Positions 39,191 through 48,310 of a stretch of 64,000 nt of DNA are shown here, piece after piece. The translations under genes were made by a program, and so were the position numbers. The DNA lies in NCBI GenBank assembly GCA_903825255.1, contig CAIJZZ010000030.1, positions 25,290 through 89,289 on the forward strand. The letters run 5' to 3'. The notes below the pieces were generated by a model, which saw nothing but the letters and a program-made list of their open reading frames with translations, made no database searches and was not told the DNA's origin. Every line of letters begins with the position of its first letter. The stretch's first letter is position 1. The stretch is from an uncultured bacterium. GTDB lineage: Bacteria; Patescibacteriota; Minisyncoccia; Phycocordibacterales; UBA9973.

Positions 39191-39218
39191 AAAACGGGAA
39201 TTTAAACCCGTTTTTTTA
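39191..39218 (+). terminator. Intrinsic terminator
   Basis: AAAACGGG-aatttaaa-CCCGTTTTTTT. Confidence 0.85.
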
Positions 39219-39238
39219 TTTTATGTTATAGTTTTGGG

Positions 39239-39667
39239 ATGTATAATAGATTGTTTATTTTCAGAAAGGTTAAAATTAAATATAAAAAAGTTAGAATAAA
39301 AAGAAAGCGGAAAGCAGGAAATAAAACAGAATATTTAAAATATAAAAAACGAGCGAGAGCTTTAGTCTTAGAAAGGCTTGAGCACTATAATAAATTTTAT
39401 GGTTTTGTTTATCATAAAATAGCTATCCGAAATCAAAGGTCACGTTGGGGAAGCTGTTCAAAAAAGGGAAACCTGAATTTTAATTATAAAATAGTTTTGC
39501 TTCCACAAAATATGTCGGACTACGTGATCGTACATGAGCTTTGTCATTTAGGAGAATTTAATCATTCACACAATTTTTGGGCATTAGTGGTGAAAACGGT
39601 TCCGGATTATAAACAAATCCGTAAAGCGATGAAATCAATAAATAGCCCAAAATATGATGCATCTTAG
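39239..39667 (+). CDS. YgjP/SprT-like metallopeptidase (short)
   Basis: RNQRSRWGSCSKKGNLNFNYKIVLLP..VIVHELCHLGEFNHSHNFW. Confidence 0.88.
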   Translation: MYNRLFIFRKVKIKYKKVRIKRKRKAGNKTEYLKYKKRARALVLERLEHYNKFYGFVYHKIAIRNQRSRWGSCSKKGNLNFNYKIVLLPQNMSDYVIVHELCHLGEFNHSHNFWALVVKTVPDYKQIRKAMKSINSPKYDAS

Positions 39668-39704
39668 GAATGAAAAAAAATATTAAATATGCTATATTAT
39701 ATAA

Positions 39705-40442
39705 GTGGAAAATGAAGTTTATAAGATAAAAACGTTGAATTTCGAAGGGCCATTCGGGCTACTTTTGAATTTAGTTGAGGAGCGGAAGCTTTTTATAAAT
39801 GAGATTTCACTTGCCGAGGTAACAGAAGACTATTTAAAATATGTAAATGAATTAGGTAATTTAAATTCACTTGAAATTTCTAGTTTTGTAGTGGTAGCTG
39901 CTACCTTAATTTTAATCAAATCTAAATCATTATTACCTAATTTAAATTTAACTACTGAAGAAGAAGGGGATATTCGAAATTTAGAAGATCGTTTAAAATT
40001 ATATGAACTCTATACTCGTCTTGGGGAAGGTGTAAAAAATAATTTTGGAAAAAAAATTATCTTTGGAACCGGAGAGAGAAAAAGTGAAATTTTAGTATTT
40101 TTGCCTGATGATCAAATAACTAAAGAATCTATGATGACTTTTGCTCGGGATGCGCTCGGTAGAATTCCAAAGAAGATTTTCTTACCAGAAGTAGAAGTAA
40201 AAAAAGTTATTAGTATTGAAGAGATGATCGATAAATTGACTGAAAGAATTCAAAATTCTTTAAAAATGAATTTTAAAGAATTTGCTGGAAATTCTAGGAC
40301 GAAAGAAGAGCGTGTAGTTGTAATTGTCGGATTTCTTGCTATGCTAGAATTAGTACGTAATGGGATTTTAAATGCAGTACAAGAAGAGAATTTTAAAGAT
40401 ATTATAATTGAAAAACAAGAAATAATTTTAGAAATTGAATAA
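39705..40442 (+). CDS. scpA: Segregation and condensation protein A (GTG start)
   Basis: FEGPFGLLLNLVEERKLFINEISLAEVTEDYLKYV. Confidence 0.92.
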   Translation: MENEVYKIKTLNFEGPFGLLLNLVEERKLFINEISLAEVTEDYLKYVNELGNLNSLEISSFVVVAATLILIKSKSLLPNLNLTTEEEGDIRNLEDRLKLYELYTRLGEGVKNNFGKKIIFGTGERKSEILVFLPDDQITKESMMTFARDALGRIPKKIFLPEVEVKKVISIEEMIDKLTERIQNSLKMNFKEFAGNSRTKEERVVVIVGFLAMLELVRNGILNAVQEENFKDIIIEKQEIILEIE

Positions 40443-40443
40443 T

Positions 40444-40998
40444 ATGAATTTAGAACAAAAAATTGAAGCGATATTATTTTGGAAAGGAGAACCATTTTCT
40501 CGCAAAAAGCTTGCGGAAATTTTAAACGTGGGGCAAATAGAAGTGAATGAAAGTATTGAAAAACTCAAGGAGAATCTTAAAGACCGAGGAATCGTTTTAC
40601 AAGAGAAGGAAAATGATATTTTACTTGGAACTAATAGAGAGGTAGGTGAATTGATTGAAGCTTTACAAAGAGAAGAATTAAATAAAGATTTATCGAAAGC
40701 AAGCTTAGAAACTCTTTCAATTATTTTATATAAAAATGGGGCTAGTCGAGCAGAGATTGATTATATCCGAGGAGTAAATTCTAGCTTTATATTGAGAGCT
40801 TTAGCTATCCGAGGACTTGTGGAAAAAGAAATAGACAAAGAAGATAATCGTCGTTTTATCTATAAACCTACTTTTCAATTATTATCTTTTATGGGTGTAA
40901 AAAATGTGGAGGAACTGCCTGATTATAATGAAGTGAATCGTTCTATAGAAACAGCTGCAGAAGAGCTGGAAAAAGAGTTAAATGAAAATATTCAGTAA
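40444..40998 (+). CDS. scpB: Segregation and condensation protein B
   Basis: wHTH; KIEAILFWKGEPFSRKKLAEIL; SLETLSIILYKNGASRAEIDYIRGVNSSFILRALAIRGLVEK. Confidence 0.92.
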   Translation: MNLEQKIEAILFWKGEPFSRKKLAEILNVGQIEVNESIEKLKENLKDRGIVLQEKENDILLGTNREVGELIEALQREELNKDLSKASLETLSIILYKNGASRAEIDYIRGVNSSFILRALAIRGLVEKEIDKEDNRRFIYKPTFQLLSFMGVKNVEELPDYNEVNRSIETAAEELEKELNENIQ

Positions 40999-41866
40999 AA
41001 ATAAAAACAAATTTTTATTTTTAGTCTTAATTATCCTTATCATAGTGACAATTTTATTTTCTGCAGCCAATCATAAACGAAATGTTATTTTACAAGAGGC
41101 AGAGAATAAAAAAATTGAGTTGCAAAATATTATTACGAGTGTCCCCGTCGAGGCGAAAGCTGTTTCTATTTACGACCTTACTGATAACAGAAAAATTTAT
41201 GGAAAAAATGATACTTTGGCTATGCCACTCGCCTCTCTGACAAAAACAATGACAATAATTGTTGTTTTAAATAACCATAATTCAGATGATATAGTTTCTC
41301 TTTCAAGTGAGGCAATTAAACAAAACGGAGATGCTGGGTTTAAGTCAGATGAAAAATGGAAAGTAGGGGACCTAGCCAAGGCAACTCTCGTTGGTTCCTT
41401 AAACGATGGTGCATATAGTTTAGCAGAAAATGTCCCTAATTTTTTGTATAAAATGAGGGAAGAGGCCTCGCTGATTGGGATGAAAAATGCTATTTTTATG
41501 AATCCAGCTGGTCTAGACCTTGACGTCGGAAACAATAAAGCTGGTGCGTATGCTACAGCAGAGGGTGCGAACCAAATGGCTATTTTTGCTTTTAAAACAT
41601 ATCCAGAAATTTTTGGAGCTACCATCCTACCTGAATTAAATTTGAAGTCTGAGTCCGGTTTTACTCACGACATAAAAAATACAAATATTATTATAGGCCA
41701 AATTCCGAATTTATTATTTTCTAAAACCGGGTTTACTGATCTGGCTGGAGGCAATTTGACGATTGTTTTTAAAAACAAAAACGACCATAAAATAGCAATT
41801 ACAGTGCTGGGTTCAACTCTCGCGGGACGTTTTTCAGATATGCAAAAGCTCATAAATGTGTTATAG
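40982..41866 (+). CDS. D-alanyl-D-alanine carboxypeptidase / PBP-like
   Basis: SxxK (ASLTKT), SLND, KTG (FSKTGFTDLAGG) motifs, N-terminal TM. Confidence 0.9.
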   Translation: MKIFSKNKNKFLFLVLIILIIVTILFSAANHKRNVILQEAENKKIELQNIITSVPVEAKAVSIYDLTDNRKIYGKNDTLAMPLASLTKTMTIIVVLNNHNSDDIVSLSSEAIKQNGDAGFKSDEKWKVGDLAKATLVGSLNDGAYSLAENVPNFLYKMREEASLIGMKNAIFMNPAGLDLDVGNNKAGAYATAEGANQMAIFAFKTYPEIFGATILPELNLKSESGFTHDIKNTNIIIGQIPNLLFSKTGFTDLAGGNLTIVFKNKNDHKIAITVLGSTLAGRFSDMQKLINVL

Positions 41867-41874
41867 TTTTAAAT

Positions 41875-43623
41875 ATGAATTCTGAGAAAAAAGTTTGCCA
41901 AAACTGTCAGAAAAATTTTATTATTGAGTCAAACGATTTTTCTTTTTACGAAAAAATCAAAGTACCTCCACCGACTTGGTGTCCGGATTGTCGTTGTGCC
42001 AGGCGCATGGTTCACAGAAATGAAAAGAATTTACATAAAAGAACTTGTGACATAACTGGTAAAAATATTATTTCAATTTATCGTCCAGATTGTCCATATA
42101 CTATTTGTGATAAAGATTATTATTTTTCGGATGATTTTGATCCATTAAAATATGGTCAAGAATATAATACGAATATTAAATTCTTTGAACAATTTTATGA
42201 GTTTGCTAAAAAAGTTCCTTTTCCGTCTCTCTTCGTTAGAAATTCTCTAAACTGTGAATATAATCAAGATATGGGTGGAGCTTCTAACTGCTATCTTTGT
42301 TTTCGAACACATGACTCACAAAATATGCTCTACACCTATCGAGGAAATCATTCAGCTTACTGTACTGACTGTTTTCAAGCAGTTGTGCAATCAGAGTTTT
42401 TATACGAATGTGTAAATGTCATTACCTGTAGTAATAGTAAATTTTTACATAATTGTGAAAAATGTTCTGATTCAGCTTTCTTATACAATTGTTCTGGTTG
42501 TGTAGATTGCTTTATGTGTATAAATATACGAAACAAGCAGTGCTGTTTTAAGAATGAACAATATTCTCGCGAAGATTATAAAAAAATATTAGATTCATAT
42601 AATCTTTCTACATACGAAGGACAACAAAAAGCACTAACTGAATTTGAAGAATATATTAAAGAAAATCCTAAAAGAAATTTATCAATTTTTAGGTCAAACA
42701 ATGTTGTCGGTGATAATATTTTTGACTCTAAAGATAGTAAGAATGTTTGGAATGTGCGAGATTTAGAAAACTGTTCATATATCTGGGATTCTTTTAATTT
42801 TAAAGATTGCATGGATACATATTCTGGAGCTAAAGCAGAACTTATTTATGAGTCTACAGCCACTACCAAGGGCAGTAGTAATTGTCATTTTTGTGTGAGG
42901 GTGCATAGTGGGTCACGAGATTGTGAATATAGTTGGTTTTTACAAAATTGTTCAAACTGTTTCGGTTGTGTTGGACTTCGAAATAAAGAATACTGTATTT
43001 TTAATATTCAGTATGAAAAAAATGAATATGAAAAACTTTTGTCAGAAATAAAATCAAAAATGCTCGAAGATAAAGAATATGGAGAATTTTTCCCGTTTTA
43101 CACTTCACCTTTTCCATACAATGATACTGTTGCGAATGAATATTTTCCTGAAAGTGAGGAATGGGCTAAAGAGAGGGGGATGAAGTGGGGGAGTTTCGAG
43201 GAAAAAAATTATAAATCTACAATCTCTTCAGAAAATTTACCGAATGATATAAAAGATGTACAGGACTCAATTTTAAATGAAATAATTACTTGTGCACACA
43301 ATGGTGAATGTGCTCATAACTGCACAAAGGCTTATAGAATAGTTGCCGATGAATTAGCTTTTTATCGAAGAAGAAATTTACCATTACCCCGAGAATGTCC
43401 TAATTGTCGATATTATCGTAGGTTGGATTATCGTAATCCGACTGTCTTGCGGGAAACCGTCTGCATGTGTGAAGGTGAAGGCATAAGTAATGGTGTATAT
43501 AAAAATACAGTACTACATCAGCATGGAGCAGGGTTTTGTGGAAAAAATATTAATACTACTATAAGAGATGATTCAGGTTTTTTGATTTATTGTGAGGAAT
43601 GTTATAAAAAAGAAGTTTTTTAA
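41875..43623 (+). CDS. Cys-rich double zinc-ribbon / solenoid family protein, paralog 5
   Basis: CQNCQKNFIIESNDFSFYEKIKVPPPTWCPDCR; C-term CEECYKKEVF. Confidence 0.9.
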   Translation: MNSEKKVCQNCQKNFIIESNDFSFYEKIKVPPPTWCPDCRCARRMVHRNEKNLHKRTCDITGKNIISIYRPDCPYTICDKDYYFSDDFDPLKYGQEYNTNIKFFEQFYEFAKKVPFPSLFVRNSLNCEYNQDMGGASNCYLCFRTHDSQNMLYTYRGNHSAYCTDCFQAVVQSEFLYECVNVITCSNSKFLHNCEKCSDSAFLYNCSGCVDCFMCINIRNKQCCFKNEQYSREDYKKILDSYNLSTYEGQQKALTEFEEYIKENPKRNLSIFRSNNVVGDNIFDSKDSKNVWNVRDLENCSYIWDSFNFKDCMDTYSGAKAELIYESTATTKGSSNCHFCVRVHSGSRDCEYSWFLQNCSNCFGCVGLRNKEYCIFNIQYEKNEYEKLLSEIKSKMLEDKEYGEFFPFYTSPFPYNDTVANEYFPESEEWAKERGMKWGSFEEKNYKSTISSENLPNDIKDVQDSILNEIITCAHNGECAHNCTKAYRIVADELAFYRRRNLPLPRECPNCRYYRRLDYRNPTVLRETVCMCEGEGISNGVYKNTVLHQHGAGFCGKNINTTIRDDSGFLIYCEECYKKEVF

Positions 43624-43629
43624 TTCTTT

Positions 43630-43702
43630 ATGGAGACAGAAACAAAAATATGCCAAAACCCGCCCGTACCGAATGTACGTTCGGGCGGGCTATAAACAAG
43701 AT
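43630..43702 (+). pseudogene. Fossil 5' end of a further family member, split by a GC-rich palindromic element
   Basis: ATG..TGCCAAAAC (METETKICQN) then palindrome then TATAAACAAGAT; the frame reads METETKICQNPPVPNVRSGGL*. Confidence 0.65.
43659..43690. repeat. GC-rich palindromic insertion element
   Basis: CCCGCCCG-TACCGAATGTACGTT-CGGGCGGG in an AT-rich context. Confidence 0.75.
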
Positions 43703-45451
43703 ATGAATATTAATAGTGAAAATCAAATATGTCAGAACTGTCATGGTGAATTTATAATCGAGCCGGAAGATTTTAATTTTTATGAAAAGATAAAAGTACC
43801 TCTTCCAACTTTTTGTCCGGAGTGTAGAATTAAAGTGCGTTTAGCAGCTTTAAATCACGGTGTTTTATTTATGAGTAATTGCTCTAAATGTAAAAAAGAA
43901 ATGCCTTCTATGTATCAAAAAAATACAGATTTTATCGTTTATTGCACAGAATGTTATTTTAAAGATGATTGGGATGCTTCAAGTTATCAACAAGATTATG
44001 ATTCTTCAAAGAATTTTTTTATTCAAATTTATGAACTTATAAAAAAAATTCCACAATTACACATTGAACATACTAATAATAATACCGAGGATATTATTTT
44101 TTCAAACTATGTTTATAGAAGTAAATCAGTTTATTTGTCTTATGGCGTAGTGCGTAGCGAAAATATATTTTATTCATGGGGATCACACAATCTAAATAAA
44201 AATTGTTTTGATTGTATGGAATTTTCAGAGAATGAATCTTGTTATGAAATATTAGATTCTAATCATAATTATGGATGTTTATATTTAAATCGTTCAATTA
44301 ACTGCCTAGATAGTCAATATCTTTTTGATTGTTCAAATTGCACAAATTGTTTTATGTCTTCTAATTTAAGGAATAAGTCTTGTGTATTTAAAAACATTCA
44401 ATATTCTAGAGAAAAATATTTTGAATTAATTGAAAAGGAGAATTTAAAAAATTTTGAAAATCGAAAAAAACTTGAAGAAGAATATGTTGAATTATCAAAA
44501 AATGCCATACATAAATATACTATAGTACACAGTACAATTAATTGTACTGGAGATGAAATAATTAATTCAAAAAATATTAAGTCAGGTTTTTCTGTTCAAG
44601 ATTCAGAAGATAGTGCTTATATTCAAATTACAACTAATAAAATAATGAATTGTATGGATATGTCTTTATCTGGTAGGGCTGAGTTTTGTTATAATTTGGC
44701 TGTGTGTGGTAGAGGAAATTATAATGCTCTATGTTCTAATAATGTTGGTGATACAAGAGATATTTTTTACTGTGATAGTAGTAATCATATTAAAGATTGC
44801 TTTGGTTGTGTAGGTGTAAAACACAAAGAATTTTGTATTTTAAATAAACAGTATTCAAAAGAAGAATATTTTAAGTTAGTTGAAGTTATTAAAAAAGATA
44901 TGTCACAAAATCCATATATTGATTCTATGGGACGAAAGTTTTCTTTCGGAGATTTTTTTCCATTTGATTTTTCTAGATTTGCCTATAATCAAAGTATGGC
45001 TTATGAAATGTTTACAGAAACAGAATCTGAGATTAAAAAACAAGGGTTATCTTGGATTTCTTTAAATAAAGGCAATCATGAACACACTTGTGAATTTAAG
45101 GAAATCCAAGAAGATTTAAAAAAAGATTATCAAAAAATTATTGAAAGTAAATTTCCCTGTGATAATCGAGGCGAAACGCATCTTTGTACAAAGTCTTTTA
45201 AAATAACAAAATCAGAATTGGATTTTTATATTAAATATAATTTACCCCTACCTCGAAAGTGTCCAAATTGTCGTTACTTTAAAAGAAAAAATAAAAAATT
45301 ACCTTGGAGACTCTGGCATAGAACTTGTATGTGTGATAAAGCTAATCATGAGCATTCTGGGAAGTGTAAAGTAGAATTTGAAACAAGTTATTCACCTGAA
45401 AGGACGGAGAAAGTTTATTGTGATAAATGTTATAAACTAGAAGTTTATTAA
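43703..45451 (+). CDS. Cys-rich double zinc-ribbon / solenoid family protein, paralog 6
   Basis: Start reassigned to MNINSENQICQNCHGEF; C-term CDKCYKLEVY; ORF track start at 43592 runs through the palindrome. Confidence 0.9.
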   Translation: MNINSENQICQNCHGEFIIEPEDFNFYEKIKVPLPTFCPECRIKVRLAALNHGVLFMSNCSKCKKEMPSMYQKNTDFIVYCTECYFKDDWDASSYQQDYDSSKNFFIQIYELIKKIPQLHIEHTNNNTEDIIFSNYVYRSKSVYLSYGVVRSENIFYSWGSHNLNKNCFDCMEFSENESCYEILDSNHNYGCLYLNRSINCLDSQYLFDCSNCTNCFMSSNLRNKSCVFKNIQYSREKYFELIEKENLKNFENRKKLEEEYVELSKNAIHKYTIVHSTINCTGDEIINSKNIKSGFSVQDSEDSAYIQITTNKIMNCMDMSLSGRAEFCYNLAVCGRGNYNALCSNNVGDTRDIFYCDSSNHIKDCFGCVGVKHKEFCILNKQYSKEEYFKLVEVIKKDMSQNPYIDSMGRKFSFGDFFPFDFSRFAYNQSMAYEMFTETESEIKKQGLSWISLNKGNHEHTCEFKEIQEDLKKDYQKIIESKFPCDNRGETHLCTKSFKITKSELDFYIKYNLPLPRKCPNCRYFKRKNKKLPWRLWHRTCMCDKANHEHSGKCKVEFETSYSPERTEKVYCDKCYKLEVY

Positions 45452-45453
45452 TT

Positions 45454-47187
45454 ATGCAAAGCGAAATCAAACAATGCCAGAATTGTAAACAAGACTTTAC
45501 TATCGAGCCAGAAGATTTTAATTTTTATGAAAAGATAAATGTCCCGGCACCGACCTGGTGTCCGGAGTGCCGAATGGTAAGGCGAATGCTCTTTAGAAAT
45601 GAAAGATCTTTATATAAACAGAATTGTGGTCTCTGCGGTAAATCTGCGATTTCAATGTATGATCCAGAAAAAAATTATATGGTATATTGTCTCGATTGTT
45701 ACAATTCTGATAAATGGGATCCGAAAGATTGTGGCGTAGATTATGATTTTTCAAAATCATTTTTTAGTCAACTTGAAGATCTATATAAAAAAATTCCTAG
45801 AAAAGTACTTTATCAAGATTTTGCAATTAATAGTGAATATACAAATCAAATTGTTTACATAAAAAATAGTTATCTTTGTTTTGGTGGACATCATTACGAA
45901 GATTGTGCTTATTGTGCCCAGAATTTCTTTTTAAAAAATTGCTTAGATGTTGATTTTTCTAGTAAAAGTGAATTTTGTTTTGATTCTTTTCATTTGAGAA
46001 ATTGTTTTCGAATACGATTCGGATATTATTCAGAAGATTGTATGGATTCTTGGTTTATCTATGATTGTCGTAATTGTTCTAATTGTGTTGGATGCACTAA
46101 TTTACGTAATAAAAGTTATTGTATTTTTAATGAGCAATATGAGAAGGGAGAATATGAAAATAAACTAAAAGAATTAAATTTATCCAATCCTGATAATTTA
46201 GAACAAGTGAATAAGACTTTTTGGCAACACTCATTAAATTATCCTCGAAAATATGCCAATATAAAAAATATTACTAATTCGACGGGGGATGATATGGAAC
46301 AAGTGAGAAATTGTCGACATTCATTTTCGGTCACTGAAGATGAAAATGTGAATTATTCTTTTTTTGTGCCGACTGGAGGAAAAGATTGTTTTGATATTGA
46401 TCATGTGGGATTGGGTACGACAGAAACATATGAATTGCATAGTGGTTTTGGGGATAACAGAGTTTTCTTTTCCAATCGAGTATATTTTTCACATAGTGTA
46501 GAATATTCTGACGATTGCTATAATTGTGAAAATCTTTTTGCTTGCGCAGGATTACGTAAAAAGCAATATTGTATCTTTAATAAAGAATATTCTAAAGAAG
46601 AATATATTGAATTAGTTTCTAAAATTAAAAAGCAGATGGATGAAATGCCTTATGTAGATTCTAAAGGTAGAATTTATAAATATGGTGAATTTTTCCCGAT
46701 AGATATAATGCCTTTTGCTTATAATGATTCAGTTATACATGAATACTTTCCATTAACTAAAGAAGAAATTTTAAACAAGGGATATAAATATAAAGAACCT
46801 GAAATAAAAAATTATAAACCTACAATGTTAGCGCATCAATTACCTGGAATTGAAAAAGCAGATGAGAACGTCTTAAAAGAAATTATTCAATGTGAGCATA
46901 TGGGGCATTGTAATGATAAATGCACGATTGCATTTCGAATCATTCAAAATGAATTAAATATCTGTAAAATGTTGGGAGTTCCATTACCTAGACTTTGTCC
47001 AAACTGCCGGCATATGGAAAGAATGAAATTATTAAATCCACCGAAGCTTTATCATAGGGAGTGCATGTGTGATAAGACTGGACATATGCATAATGGTAAA
47101 TGTACTATTGAATTTGAGACACCGTATTCTACAAAAAGACCAGAAATTATTTATTGTGAAAAATGTTATCAACAAGAGGTGTATTAA
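45454..47187 (+). CDS. Cys-rich double zinc-ribbon / solenoid family protein, paralog 7
   Basis: CQNCKQDFTIEPEDFNFYEKINVPAPTWCPECR; 38 Cys counted in 577 aa; C-term CEKCYQQEVY. Confidence 0.92.
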   Translation: MQSEIKQCQNCKQDFTIEPEDFNFYEKINVPAPTWCPECRMVRRMLFRNERSLYKQNCGLCGKSAISMYDPEKNYMVYCLDCYNSDKWDPKDCGVDYDFSKSFFSQLEDLYKKIPRKVLYQDFAINSEYTNQIVYIKNSYLCFGGHHYEDCAYCAQNFFLKNCLDVDFSSKSEFCFDSFHLRNCFRIRFGYYSEDCMDSWFIYDCRNCSNCVGCTNLRNKSYCIFNEQYEKGEYENKLKELNLSNPDNLEQVNKTFWQHSLNYPRKYANIKNITNSTGDDMEQVRNCRHSFSVTEDENVNYSFFVPTGGKDCFDIDHVGLGTTETYELHSGFGDNRVFFSNRVYFSHSVEYSDDCYNCENLFACAGLRKKQYCIFNKEYSKEEYIELVSKIKKQMDEMPYVDSKGRIYKYGEFFPIDIMPFAYNDSVIHEYFPLTKEEILNKGYKYKEPEIKNYKPTMLAHQLPGIEKADENVLKEIIQCEHMGHCNDKCTIAFRIIQNELNICKMLGVPLPRLCPNCRHMERMKLLNPPKLYHRECMCDKTGHMHNGKCTIEFETPYSTKRPEIIYCEKCYQQEVY

Positions 47188-47243
47188 AAATTTAACTAAA
47201 ACATCGATTTTGAAAAAATAACATTACAGGGTATAATCTTTTT

Positions 47244-48299
47244 ATGCTAGCGAATTTATTAAAAATCTTTATACCGACTGTACTTTCTTTTATTATCGGG
47301 CTCGCGATTACACCTATTGCCACACATTTTTTCTATAAATACAAGATGTGGAAGAAAGTTTCTAGAAATATAACTACTGGTTCAGAATTTCAAAAAATTC
47401 ACAATGAAGCTGAGGAGCTCAAGACTCCAAGAGTGGGGGGAATTATTATTTGGGTTTCAGTTTTATTTACAACAGTTATTTTTTATTTAATTTCAATCAT
47501 TTTACCGAATTCGCCACTCGCTTTAAAAATGAATTTTTTAAGTCGTAATCAAACCCTAATTCCATTTTTTACTTTATTAGCTGGTTCGCTTATTGGTCTT
47601 TGGGATGATCTAATTCAAATTTTCGGTCATGGAAAATTTGCCCACGATGACAAAAAATGGCGCATATGGAAATCTTTACTTATCGTTATACTTTCTTTTT
47701 TGATAGCCATATGGTTTTTTTACAAGCTAGGTATGAATTCTATTCATATTCCTTTTGGAGGATATTTAAATTTAGGTATTCTTTTTATTCCTTTTTTTAT
47801 AATGGTAGCACTTGCGACTTTTTCTGGGGGAGTGATCGATGGGATAGATGGGCTTTCAGGTGGAGTGCTCGGGGCTATTTTTACTGCTTATGCTGTTATC
47901 GCTTTTACAAGTAATCAAATAGACATAGCGACTTTCTCTGGTGTTATTGCTGGAGCCACTCTTGCATTTTTATGGTTCAATATTCCGCCTGCGAGATTTT
48001 ATATGGGAGAGACAGGGATGATGGGTCTTACTTTAACACTAGCAACGATAGCCTTTCTTACTGATTCAGTTCTCATTTTACCTATTGTGGCATTTCCTTT
48101 AGTCATCAGTTCAGCTTCAGTTATTTTACAACTTTTATCTAAAAAATGGAGAGGTGGTAAAAAAATATTTAAACTTTCTCCAATTCATCATCATTTTGAA
48201 GCACTTGGTTGGCCTTCTTATAAAGTCACAATGCGTTTTTGGGTTTTATCGATTATGTTCGCTATTATTGGAATAATTTTGGCAGTTATTAGTCATTAG
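47244..48299 (+). CDS. mraY: Phospho-N-acetylmuramoyl-pentapeptide transferase
   Basis: KTPRVGG; DGIDGLSGG; MGETGMMGLT; SPIHHHFEALGW. Confidence 0.95.
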   Translation: MLANLLKIFIPTVLSFIIGLAITPIATHFFYKYKMWKKVSRNITTGSEFQKIHNEAEELKTPRVGGIIIWVSVLFTTVIFYLISIILPNSPLALKMNFLSRNQTLIPFFTLLAGSLIGLWDDLIQIFGHGKFAHDDKKWRIWKSLLIVILSFLIAIWFFYKLGMNSIHIPFGGYLNLGILFIPFFIMVALATFSGGVIDGIDGLSGGVLGAIFTAYAVIAFTSNQIDIATFSGVIAGATLAFLWFNIPPARFYMGETGMMGLTLTLATIAFLTDSVLILPIVAFPLVISSASVILQLLSKKWRGGKKIFKLSPIHHHFEALGWPSYKVTMRFWVLSIMFAIIGIILAVISH

Positions 48300-48310
48300 T
48301 AAAAAATAAA

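Noticed and set aside
41197-41625. 142 aa minus-strand ORF inside the D-Ala-D-Ala carboxypeptidase gene
   Set aside because: Antisense shadow of a gene with intact SxxK/KTG motifs.
43592-43702. ORF-track N-terminal extension of paralog 6
   Set aside because: Runs through the stop of paralog 5 and the palindrome in a different frame from the family motif; ATG 43703 fits the family.
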